In this document: in pieces, positions 6,961 through 12,441 of the stretch
Layout: each line of letters opens with the position of its first letter
How positions within the stretch are numbered: the first letter of the stretch is position 1
Source of the DNA: ZCTH02-B3 sp036563895
GTDB lineage: Bacteria; Bacillota; Bacilli; Paenibacillales; Paenibacillaceae
Length of the DNA stretch: 13,791 nucleotides
Reading direction: 5' to 3'
Assembly (NCBI GenBank): GCA_036563895.1
Contig: DATCLN010000034.1
Span: forward strand, 1 to 13,791
Translations under genes and position numbers: made by a program
Notes under the pieces: generated by a model
Told to the model about the DNA's origin: nothing
The model's database searches: none
The model's input: the letters and a program-made list of their open reading frames with translations, nothing else

Positions 6961-8643
6961 TCAGATTTTCATGACGCCGCCGGTGCTGGCGGACGTGACC
7001 AGCATGGAGTAGCGCGCAAGATACCCGGACTTGACCTTCGGCTCGAAGCCTTTCCAGTTCGCGCGGCGCCGCTCGAGCTCTTCGTCGCTCACCTCAAGGG
7101 TGATTTTGCGGTTGTTCAGGTCGAGCTCGATCATGTCGCCGTCCTGGACGAAGGCGATCGGGCCGCCTTCCGCGGCTTCCGGCGAAATGTGGCCGATGCA
7201 GATCCCGCGGGTGGCGCCGGAGAAGCGCCCGTCGGTAATGAGCCCGACCTTCGCGCCCAGCCCCATGCCGACGATCATCGACGTCGGGGCGAGCATTTCC
7301 GGCATGCCGGGGCCGCCCTTCGGCCCTTCGTAGCGAATGACGACCACATGGCCTTCCTTCACCTTGCCGTTCGCGATGCCCGCGAGGGCTTCGTCCTGGG
7401 AATCGAAGCAGATGGCCGGTCCCCGGTGGTAGCCGCCGACGGAGGGATCCACCGCGCCCACCTTGATGATCGCGCCGTTCGGCGCCAGATTCCCGAACAG
7501 GACGGCCAGGCCGCCTTTCTCGCTGTAGGGATTGTCCAGCGGACGGATGACGTTGTGATTCTTGATTTCGCAGCCTTCCACGTTTTCCCGGAGCGTCTTG
7601 CCGGTGACGGTGATGCAGTCGCCGTGCAGGGCGCCCGGTTTTTTCAGCAGTTCGTTCAGGATGGCGCTGACGCCGCCCGCTTCGTGCAGGTCCTCGATAT
7701 GGACGTCCGAAGCCGGCGCCAGCTTGGCCAGGTGCGGCACCCGGTTGGCCACTTCGTTGATCCGCTCCAGCGGATAGTCGATGCCCGCCTCATGGGCGAT
7801 GGCCAGGGTGTGCAGCACGGTGTTGGTCGATCCGCCCATGGCCATGTCGAGGGCGAAGGCGTTGTCGATGGCCTTTTCCGTCACGATGTCCCGCGGTTTG
7901 AGGTCCATTTCGATGAGTTTCATGAGCTGCCTGGCGGACTGGCGCACGAATTCCTTGCGCGCCGGATCCACGGCCAGAATGGTGCCGTTGCCCGGCAGCG
8001 CGAGGCCGAGGGCTTCGGCCAGACAGTTCATCGAGTTGGCCGTGAACATGCCGGAGCAGGAGCCGCAGGACGGACAGCCGTACCGCTCGAGTTCGAGGAG
8101 CGTCTTCTCGTCGATCGTGCCCGCCTGCAGGGCGCCGACGCCCTCGAAAACGCTGGTGAGGGAGACCTTGCGCCCGTCGGGCATGACGCCGGCCTTCATC
8201 GGACCGCCGCTGACGAAGATGGTGGGAATGTTGACGCGCAGGGCGGCCATCATCATGCCGGGCGTGATCTTGTCGCAGTTGGGAATGCACACCATGCCGT
8301 CGAACCAGTGGGCGTTGATCATCGTTTCCACGCAATCGGCGATGAGTTCGCGGCTCGCAAGGGAGTAGCGCATGCCGATGTGTCCCATGGCGATGCCGTC
8401 GTCCACGCCGATCGTGTTGAATTCGAACGGCACGCCGCCGGCTTCGCGGATCGCTTCCTTCACCAGCTGCCCGAATTCCTGCAGGTGGACGTGGCCGGGA
8501 ACGATGTCCACATAGGAATTGACCACCGCGATGAACGGTTTGTCGAAGTCTTCCTCGCGGACGCCGGCCGCGCGAAGCAGGCTGCGGTGAGGCGCGCGGT
8601 CGAAGCCTTTCTTGATCATGTCCGAGCGCATTTTGCGGGCCAT
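6961..8643 (-). CDS. ilvD: Dihydroxy-acid dehydratase
   Basis: IlvD dehydrates 2,3-dihydroxy-isovalerate and 2,3-dihydroxy-3-methylvalerate to 2-oxo acids in valine, leucine and isoleucine synthesis, in the cytoplasm. The 560-residue product is full length for the IlvD/Edd family. Diagnostic stretches are NSYVDIVPGHVHL, FNTIGVDDGIAMGH, CIPNCDKITPGM (C123), CPSCGSCSGMFTANSMN (C190, C193, C196) and MAMGGSTNTVLHTLAIAHEA. The N-terminal NSYVDIVPGH segment matches the E. coli-type enzyme, not the cysteine-containing TCN segment of the [2Fe-2S] class, suggesting an oxygen-sensitive cluster. ATG 8643 has GGAGGAA 8 nt upstream; an open frame to 8730 runs through the promoter region and is not used. 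No other ilv or leu gene is in the window, and no T-box is seen in the leader, so regulation is not apparent. Confidence 0.98.
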   Translation of the reverse strand: MARKMRSDMIKKGFDRAPHRSLLRAAGVREEDFDKPFIAVVNSYVDIVPGHVHLQEFGQLVKEAIREAGGVPFEFNTIGVDDGIAMGHIGMRYSLASRELIADCVETMINAHWFDGMVCIPNCDKITPGMMMAALRVNIPTIFVSGGPMKAGVMPDGRKVSLTSVFEGVGALQAGTIDEKTLLELERYGCPSCGSCSGMFTANSMNCLAEALGLALPGNGTILAVDPARKEFVRQSARQLMKLIEMDLKPRDIVTEKAIDNAFALDMAMGGSTNTVLHTLAIAHEAGIDYPLERINEVANRVPHLAKLAPASDVHIEDLHEAGGVSAILNELLKKPGALHGDCITVTGKTLRENVEGCEIKNHNVIRPLDNPYSEKGGLAVLFGNLAPNGAIIKVGAVDPSVGGYHRGPAICFDSQDEALAGIANGKVKEGHVVVIRYEGPKGGPGMPEMLAPTSMIVGMGLGAKVGLITDGRFSGATRGICIGHISPEAAEGGPIAFVQDGDMIELDLNNRKITLEVSDEELERRRANWKGFEPKVKSGYLARYSMLVTSASTGGVMKI

Positions 8644-8708
8644 GGGGGGTTCCTCCGTTTCCAGAATATCTGCATTTTTTGATATGCCGGAAAAATTCGC
8701 ATGTTCAA

Positions 8709-8738
8709 AGTTTACCACACGGGCCGACAAATTGGCTA
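8709..8738 (-). promoter_or_regulatory. Candidate SigA promoter for ilvD
   Basis: On the minus strand TAGCCA (4 of 6 to TTGACA) lies 18 nt before TAAACT, which is preceded by TGTGG, giving an extended -10. The -10 box sits about 65 nt upstream of the ilvD ATG. The region (8644-8780) is otherwise featureless, with no T-box and no convincing CodY box. Confidence 0.4.
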
Positions 8739-8780
8739 CCGCGGGGCCGCCGCTTCACACGGCTTGTCCGCGCCGGTGCT

Positions 8781-9440
8781 TCAGTCCCTCCTGGCCAGCA
8801 GGGCGGAAAGCCCGGCGAAGGGATGGTTGGCGAAATGGCCGGTGCTGTACACCACCTCGGTCTCCGGGTCGGCGTATTCCGACAGGCGGTTTTTCTTCAG
8901 CTGCAGCCGGTCGTACATCTTCACCAGAATCCGCGCGGTGTTGAGCGCGTCGTCCAGGGCCCGGTGATGCGAACCCGTAAACGGAATCCCCAGCATCTCC
9001 AGGGCGTTCATGAGGCCGATCTGCTGGTGTTTTTCCAGCTGGAGCGCCTTGGACAACAGGCGCTGCAGGTCGTTGTGGTTGATCATCCAGTCCAGCGGAA
9101 TGCCGTGACGCTTGCATTCCGTGATCAGCTGCCGGCGGTCGTCCGGCCCCCAGGAGCAAAGGTAATATTCGGTCGTGCCGATCCAGTCCGTAAACCGGCG
9201 GATGGCTTCCGCCAGGGTCGGCGCGTTGTCCACCTGTTCCTGCCGGATGCCGGTGAACAGGATGGTATCTTCGGTCAGCCGGGGGGAAACCACCGGCCGG
9301 ACGAACGTCTGAAAGGTGTCCGCCGCCTCCGGCCGACCGTTCCGGACCACAACCTTCACGGCGCCGAATTCGATGATTTCCGCCACCTGTTCCTTTTTGC
9401 GGCGCACGGACATTTCCAAGTCGTAAACGATGACGGTCAC
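8781..9440 (-). CDS. DEDDh-type 3'-5' exonuclease, KapD-like
   Basis: This 219-residue protein is a stand-alone exonuclease of the DnaQ/RNase T fold, hydrolysing DNA or RNA from the 3' end with two metal ions. The Exo I motif is at the N-terminus (VYDLE, D7 and E9). Exo II is WGPDDRRQL (D101 or its neighbour) and Exo III is HRALDDALNTARI (H159, D164). The stretch EQVAEIIEFGAVKV after Exo I resembles the KapD group; B. subtilis KapD is described as an inhibitor of the KinA route to sporulation, so a sporulation link is possible but only inferred. I chose GTG 9440, placing Exo I at residue 7 as is usual. An in-frame ATG at 9653 would translate through the promoter and one of the palindromic repeats and is rejected. 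The ribosome site is modest (AAGGGG, 13 nt upstream). Confidence 0.88.
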   Translation of the reverse strand: MTVIVYDLEMSVRRKKEQVAEIIEFGAVKVVVRNGRPEAADTFQTFVRPVVSPRLTEDTILFTGIRQEQVDNAPTLAEAIRRFTDWIGTTEYYLCSWGPDDRRQLITECKRHGIPLDWMINHNDLQRLLSKALQLEKHQQIGLMNALEMLGIPFTGSHHRALDDALNTARILVKMYDRLQLKKNRLSEYADPETEVVYSTGHFANHPFAGLSALLARRD

Positions 9441-9519
9441 GGAAACACCCCGACCCCTTCCGATTGCCCGCGTCCGGTTCGCAACTTCGGCAAACCGGCG
9501 CGCAAAATCTTTCTCCGTT

Positions 9520-9548
9520 ATTATAGAAAGCCGTTCCGCCGGAAGCAA
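9520..9548 (-). promoter_or_regulatory. SigA promoter of the KapD-like exonuclease gene
   Basis: On the minus strand TTGCTT (9548-9543) and a perfect TATAAT (9525-9520) are separated by exactly 17 nt. Initiation near 9513 would give a leader of about 70 nt before GTG 9440. This is the best-formed vegetative promoter in the window and supports the short form of the protein. Confidence 0.75.
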
Positions 9549-9618
9549 CCGCCGCCGGAGGTTCCGCGCCGATTTTCGCGCAGGCGCTTTTTGGCAGGGC
9601 GGGAAAGCCTCAAAAAGC

Positions 9619-9639
9619 TGACGGACATATGGTCCGTCA
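9619..9639. repeat. Palindromic repeat R1 (GGACATnnnGTCC family)
   Basis: Arms TGACGGAC and GTCCGTCA form a perfect 8-bp stem around ATATG. It is identical to R2 and forms the outer left end of the MITE-like element. Confidence 0.85.
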
Positions 9640-9651
9640 CAGACTGAAGAC

Positions 9652-9699
9652 AAACTCCCACGTGCGACCCATCGTAGTGATCGCAGTGGGAGTTTTTTT
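9652..9699 (+). terminator. Terminator-like hairpin inside the repeat element
   Basis: AAACTCCCAC (9652-9661) pairs perfectly with GTGGGAGTTT (9686-9695). An inner TGCGA/TCGCA pair extends the stem past a bulged G, and T-run 9693-9699 follows on the plus strand. The shape is a textbook intrinsic terminator, but no plus-strand gene ends nearby; the closest gene on the left is transcribed the other way. It may end a small RNA, or be structural cargo of the element. Confidence 0.65.
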
Positions 9700-9737
9700 G
9701 TTCCATCTTATGTTCCATCGAAGGAAAATCAAACAAT

Positions 9738-9770
9738 CAGACTGTCGACAAACCCCTTGTCGGCAGTCTG
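9738..9770. repeat. Inverted-repeat hairpin next to R2
   Basis: CAGACTG-T-CGACAA pairs with TTGTCG-G-CAGTCTG over 14 positions (one G-U pair) around ACCCC. The right arm is the inner part of the element's right end, and the left arm is an additional same-sense copy of the left end's CAGACTG-GACAA block. The hairpin directly abuts R2. Confidence 0.75.
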
Positions 9771-9791
9771 TGACGGACATATGGTCCGTCA
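9771..9791. repeat. Palindromic repeat R2
   Basis: It is identical over all 21 nt to R1 and forms the outer right end of the MITE-like element. It is followed by a 30-nt spacer starting GAAT and then R4. Confidence 0.85.
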
Positions 9792-9821
9792 GAATGTCCG
9801 GCTAACGGGTCCATCAAATTG

Positions 9822-9842
9822 TAACGGACATATGGTCCGCCA
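9822..9842. repeat. Palindromic repeat R4
   Basis: TAACGGAC, ATATG, GTCCGCCA: the same loop as R1 and R2, with two changes in the outer arms that shorten the perfect stem to about 6 bp. It starts 51 nt after R2. Confidence 0.8.
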
Positions 9843-9893
9843 GCGACCGGCCAAAGCCGTTGGAACCGTTTGCACCGCGTTCCCGGCGCGCCG

Positions 9894-9914
9894 TAACGGA
9901 CTGTATGTCCGCAA
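9894..9914. repeat. Palindromic repeat R5
   Basis: TAACGGAC, TGTAT, GTCCGCAA on the plus strand. On the minus strand the loop reads ATACA, so GGACAT is kept. This suggests the opposite orientation to R1, R2 and R4. Confidence 0.75.
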
Positions 9915-9943
9915 GAATTGCCGACGGCACCATTTTCGGCTTC

Positions 9944-9964
9944 TGACGGACTACATGTCCGTAA
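9944..9964. repeat. Palindromic repeat R6
   Basis: TGACGGAC, TACAT, GTCCGTAA on the plus strand; the minus-strand loop is ATGTA, again keeping GGACAT. It starts 50 nt after R5 and is the last copy before the gene remnants at 9992. Confidence 0.78.
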
Positions 9965-9991
9965 ACATTTGCTCAAGGCCGGTTCACGGGT

Positions 9992-10312
9992 TCAACCGGG
10001 CGGCGCCGGCCCGCCGGCGGAAGCGGGAACGATGCGGTAGCGAACCCCGGGATGGACGATTTCCGCAGGGATAACGAACTGCCGGATGTCCGTCTCTTTG
10101 CGGATGAGCCGGACCAGATGCTGTACGGCGAGCGGGGAGATCGTCTCGGTATCCTGCCGGATCCAGGAGAAGTTGGGCAAATGCGCGGCGTCGAAGCCGC
10201 AGAGCAGGCGGCTTTCCAGATCTTCCGGAAAGTGGCGCGACAGGTCGCACAGCAGCCGAAAGGACAGTTCCCGATTGGCGCAAAAACAGGCATACAACCA
10301 CCCGTGCGTCAT
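9992..10312 (-). pseudogene. LacI-family regulator, C-terminal remnant
   Basis: The open frame reads like the last ~100 residues of a LacI/GalR ligand-binding domain. YACFCANRELSFRLLCDL corresponds to the family's FCANDELAxGxL helix, with R in place of the usual D. LLCGFDA matches VVGFDD, NFSWIRQDTETISPLAVQHL matches the TTVRQPxEEMGxxAxxLL helix, and FVIPAEIVHPGVRYR matches the final VLPPELVVRxS strand. The normal stop is kept. The DNA-binding domain and about two thirds of the protein are missing; recognisable similarity stops at about 10297. GH2 homology on the other strand begins at 10296. No helix-turn-helix remains, so it cannot be a working repressor. The family call is by eye from sequence pattern. 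Confidence 0.65.
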
Positions 10313-10876
10313 CGTCCATGTCCCGCTGAACGAAAGCTGGGGGGGTAAACGGCATCCTGAACGACGCCCGGCAGCAGCGGTTCGCGGAAAGCCTGTACCA
10401 CCTGACCAAGGCGCTGGATCCCACGCGGCTCGTCAGCACCAACGACGGCTGGGAGAGGGTCACCTCCGACCTGTGCTGCGTCCACGATTACGAAAGGAGC
10501 GGGGACCGGCTGTACGAAAAGTTCAGGGACAGGGACGCGATTTTGGCCTGGCAGGCCCAGGGGAAGATGCTTTACGCGGATTACGCGGACGGGTACGGTT
10601 ACCGCGGGGAACCGGTGCTGCTCACCGAGTTTGGCGGCATCGCCCTGGAGGATCACAGCGGGGAAAGCTGGGGATACAATGAGAAGGCGGCCGACGGCGA
10701 AGCTGCTGGCCCGGCTGGCCGATCTGCCGGAGGAGATCCGGCGCCTGGATGATATCCAAGGATATGGCTACACGCAGCTGACGGAAGTGCAGCAGGAAAC
10801 CAACGGCCTGCTGTATCCGGACCGCATGCCCAAGGTTCCGCCGGAACGGGTGAGGGAGCTGATCGAACGCGGCTGA
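10296..10876 (+). pseudogene. GH2 glycoside hydrolase, C-terminal catalytic remnant with two frameshifts
   Basis: The three frames join into one recognisable GH2 (beta-galactosidase/glucuronidase type) segment. Frame A (10296-10346) gives NHPCVIVHVPLNESWG with the acid/base motif N-E. Frame B (about 10346-10705) gives ILNDARQQRFAESLYHLTKA, LDPTRLVSTNDGWE and VLLTEFGG with the nucleophile Glu. Frame C (about 10705-10876) gives LARLADLPEEIRRLDDIQGY, GYTQLTEVQQETNGLLYPDR and PPERVRELIERG to a natural stop. The first shift is at a run of seven G (10339-10345), where six would restore the frame; the second is near 10703-10710. The sugar-binding and Ig-like domains and the first part of the barrel are absent. 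Both catalytic motifs survive, suggesting recent decay. No ribosome site or start is available, so it should be inactive. Confidence 0.85.
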
Positions 10877-10887
10877 GGCCCGCCGGT

Positions 10888-10927
10888 GCCGGCAGCCCCG
10901 GAAGGCTGCCGGCCCGTTTTATTTTTT
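10888..10927 (+). terminator. Intrinsic terminator of the former GH2 gene
   Basis: GCCGGCAGCC (10888-10897) pairs perfectly with GGCTGCCGGC (10904-10913) around CCGGAA, and CCGTTTTATTTTTT follows. It lies 11 nt after the GH2 remnant stop. The T-run overlaps the end of sigK on the other strand. In the sigK direction the hairpin has no T-run, so it may terminate sigK only weakly. Confidence 0.88.
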
Positions 10928-11620
10928 CGACTTGTAAAATTCGTGGTACAGCTTCATCAAAGCCCGCTTCTCGATGCGCGACACGTAGGACCGCGAGATG
11001 CCCAGCTCCCGCGCGATTTCCCGCTGCGTCCGCTCGCCGCCGCCCCCGTCCAGGCCGAACCGGCCGCGGATCACTTCCTGCTCGCGCTCGTCCAGGATGT
11101 CCATGTTTTCGTAGATCTTGCTTTTCTCGATCTTCAGCTGCACCTTGTCCACCACTTCGTCCGGTTCCGTGCCGAGGATGTCGGACAGGGTGATTTCGTT
11201 GCCTTCCTTGTCCTGGCCGATCGGGTCGTGCAGCGACACGTCCTTGCGGGTCTTGCGAAGGGAGCGCAGGTACATCAGGATTTCGTTCTCGATGCAGCGG
11301 GCCGCGTAGGTGGCCAGTTTCGTCCCCTTGCCGGGGGAGTAGCTCTCGATGGCCTTGATGAGGCCGATGGTGCCGATGGAGATGAGGTCCTCCAGATCCT
11401 CGCCCGTATTGTCAAATTTTTTGACGATATGCGCCACCAGGCGAAGGTTGTGCTCGATCAGGATGTTGCGCGAATCCTGGTCTCCTTCCATCATCCGCTG
11501 CAGGTGCATCGCTTCCTCCTCTTCGCTGAGAGGCTGCGGAAACGCGTTGTTTTTCACGTAGGAGACCAAAAGGGACAGCTGCTTGAGGAACAGGGCCGCC
11601 GCCGCAAACAGGCCGGACAA
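10919..11620 (-). CDS. sigK: RNA polymerase sporulation sigma factor SigK (pro-SigK)
   Basis: SigK directs late mother-cell transcription during sporulation (coat and cortex maturation, mother-cell lysis). The 233-residue protein starts with a hydrophobic pro-sequence and the junction LVSYVKNNAFPQPLS; by analogy with B. subtilis, SpoIVFB would cut between S20 and Y21. Region 2 is at about 54-120 (IEHNLRLVAHIVKKFDNTGE, DLISIGTIGLIKAIESY, GTKLATYAARCIENEIL), followed by KDVSLHDPIGQDKEGNEITL. Region 4 at about 198-228 contains TQREIARELGISRSYVSRIE. The gene is uninterrupted, without the skin-type insertion of B. subtilis. The start is TTG 11620, supported by GGGAGGTG about 7 nt upstream and by the length of the pro-sequence. 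It is divergent from spoVAE with 217 nt between them. Confidence 0.97.
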   Translation of the reverse strand: MSGLFAAAALFLKQLSLLVSYVKNNAFPQPLSEEEEAMHLQRMMEGDQDSRNILIEHNLRLVAHIVKKFDNTGEDLEDLISIGTIGLIKAIESYSPGKGTKLATYAARCIENEILMYLRSLRKTRKDVSLHDPIGQDKEGNEITLSDILGTEPDEVVDKVQLKIEKSKIYENMDILDEREQEVIRGRFGLDGGGGERTQREIARELGISRSYVSRIEKRALMKLYHEFYKSKK

Positions 11621-11695
11621 TGGGGGACACCTCCCGGGAAACGACGCGCCGCCGGGTTACGGCTTTCGGAAAAACCGCCGCGGCGGCGTCCCTAC

Positions 11696-11703
11696 ATTTT
11701 ATG
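11696..11703 (-). promoter_or_regulatory. Possible SigE-type -10 element for sigK
   Basis: On the minus strand the octamer CATAAAAT resembles the SigE -10 consensus CATACANT, expected because sigK is SigE-dependent in B. subtilis. It is about 76 nt upstream of the TTG start. No convincing SigE -35 box lies 14-15 nt further up, so this is a weak call. Confidence 0.3.
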
Positions 11704-11754
11704 TGGGCGAAAACCCATTTGTGCGTGTACGCGGGCGTCACCTGTACCAAACGA

Positions 11755-11784
11755 TTCATAAAGTCCCCCGGACGGACAAATAAT
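11755..11784 (+). promoter_or_regulatory. Possible forespore (SigF/SigG-type) promoter for spoVAE
   Basis: TTCATA (11755-11760) and CAAATAAT (11777-11784), 16 nt apart, resemble the SigG pattern GCATA then CATTATA-like, which would suit a spoVA gene. The agreement is partial. The implied leader of about 45 nt ends in AAGGGGGAAGG before ATG 11838. Confidence 0.3.
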
Positions 11785-11837
11785 GAGGTGCGCGGGAACG
11801 AACGGAACTTACGGGAAACCGAAGGGGGAAGGTGCGC

Positions 11838-12200
11838 ATGGACGCGTGGCTGCAGTACGTCTGGGCTTTTCTGGTCGGCGGGGGCATCTGCCTGCTCGGC
11901 CAGCTGCTGTTCGACGTCGCCAAGCTGACGCCCGCCCACACCATGACCACCCTGGTGGTCCTCGGGGCGATCGTGGACGGCATCGGGTGGTACGACCCGC
12001 TCATCGAATTCGCCGGCGCCGGCGCCACCGTGCCCATCACCAGCTTCGGCAACGCCCTGGTGCACGGCGCTCTCACGGAGCTGGAGCGGGACGGTTGGAT
12101 CGGCGTCATCACCGGCATTTTCGAGGTGACCAGCGCGGGCATTTCCGCGGCGATCATCTTCTCGTTCATCGCCGCGCTATTCGTGCGGCCGAAGGGATGA
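11838..12200 (+). CDS. spoVAE: Stage V sporulation protein AE
   Basis: This 120-residue hydrophobic protein belongs to the SpoVAC/SpoVAE family of inner-membrane subunits of the SpoVA channel, which moves calcium-dipicolinate into the forespore and out during germination. Family-type stretches are WAFLVGGGICLLGQLLFDVA, KLTPAHTMTTLVVLGAIVDG, FAGAGATVPITSFGNALVHG and GIFEVTSAGISAAIIFSFIA, with at least three membrane-spanning blocks. The conserved GAGATVPITSFGNAL motif makes the assignment firm. ATG 11838 follows AAGGGGGAAGG; an in-frame GTG at 11832 would add only two residues. The gene stands alone with its own terminator, without spoVAC or spoVAD beside it, unlike the usual spoVA operon. It is divergent from sigK. 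Confidence 0.93.
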   Translation: MDAWLQYVWAFLVGGGICLLGQLLFDVAKLTPAHTMTTLVVLGAIVDGIGWYDPLIEFAGAGATVPITSFGNALVHGALTELERDGWIGVITGIFEVTSAGISAAIIFSFIAALFVRPKG

Positions 12201-12220
12201 CGCGGACGGAACCGCCAAAG

Positions 12221-12277
12221 ACGGACAGTCGGGACATGGGCCAAACCGGATGTCCCGATTGTCCGTTAATATTTTTT
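12221..12277 (+). terminator. Strong intrinsic terminator after spoVAE
   Basis: A 17-bp stem (12221-12237 with 12250-12266, one G-U pair) with loop GGGCCAAACCGG is followed by TAATATTTTTTC. It lies 20 nt after the spoVAE stop and insulates the moxR operon. The outer arms ACGGACA and TGTCCGT match the half-sites of the palindromic repeats at 9619-9964. Confidence 0.92.
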
Positions 12278-12339
12278 CGGGGGATGCAAGGATGCGCGCC
12301 TTTGGTTGAATCGCCGGGTTTTTTTGTGGGATTCCCAAA

Positions 12340-12369
12340 TTTACGCGGCTTTGCTCGTTCAGGTATAAT
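12340..12369 (+). promoter_or_regulatory. SigA promoter of the moxR-DUF58 operon
   Basis: TTTACG (12340-12345, 4 of 6 to TTGACA) is followed after 18 nt by a perfect TATAAT (12364-12369). Initiation near 12376 gives a leader of about 65 nt. It lies between the spoVAE terminator and the moxR start, in an otherwise empty 241-nt gap. Confidence 0.65.
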
Positions 12370-12441
12370 ATTTCTACATAAAAGTCTGGAAACCGCACTG
12401 CCTGGCGGGAACGGATTGCGGGACGGGAGAGGATGAAACGA

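Larger units (their letters stand above)
9619..9791. mobile_element. MITE-like 173-bp element with 35-nt inverted ends
   Basis: The left end (9619-9653) is a palindrome (arms TGACGGAC and GTCCGTCA, loop ATATG) followed by CAGACTG, AA, GACAA. The right end (9757-9791) is its reverse complement, TTGTC, GG, CAGTCTG, then the same palindrome. Identity is 28 of 35, with differences only in the palindrome centre and one dinucleotide. The interior codes for nothing believable and holds a terminator-like hairpin and a third copy of the CAGACTG-GACAA motif. I see no clear target-site duplication and no transposase in the window. It could be a non-autonomous element or a structured repeat. Its left end is 71 bp upstream of the exonuclease -35 box. 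Confidence 0.55.

Noticed and set aside
7189..8682. Plus-strand open frame of 497 codons opposite ilvD
   Set aside because: Antisense shadow rich in His/Asp/Gly/Arg; ilvD on the other strand is certain.
8682..8698. CodY box upstream of ilvD
   Set aside because: Only about 8 of 15 positions match AATTTTCWGAAAATT and the second half-site is absent.
9566..9592. GCGCC...GGCGC followed by five T as a plus-strand terminator
   Set aside because: The stem is only 5 bp with a 12-nt loop, and no plus-strand gene precedes it.
9441..9653. N-terminal extension of the exonuclease by about 71 residues to an ATG at 9653
   Set aside because: It would translate through the TTGCTT-17-TATAAT promoter and repeat R1, and it places the Exo I motif far from the N-terminus.
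9619..9964. CRISPR array
   Set aside because: Repeat spacing is irregular (152, 51, 72, 50 nt), repeats are short palindromes with variable centres, the spacers resemble each other, and no cas genes are present.
9737..10074. Short open frames on both strands across the repeat island (79 and 105 codons)
   Set aside because: Their only pattern is the repeated peptide made by the palindromes themselves (DGHMVRQ, NGHMVRQ on plus; GGPYVR, DGPYVR on minus), as expected from non-coding palindromes.
10309..10656. Minus-strand open frame of 115 codons opposite the GH2 remnant
   Set aside because: It is the antisense of clear GH2 sequence and shows no family pattern.
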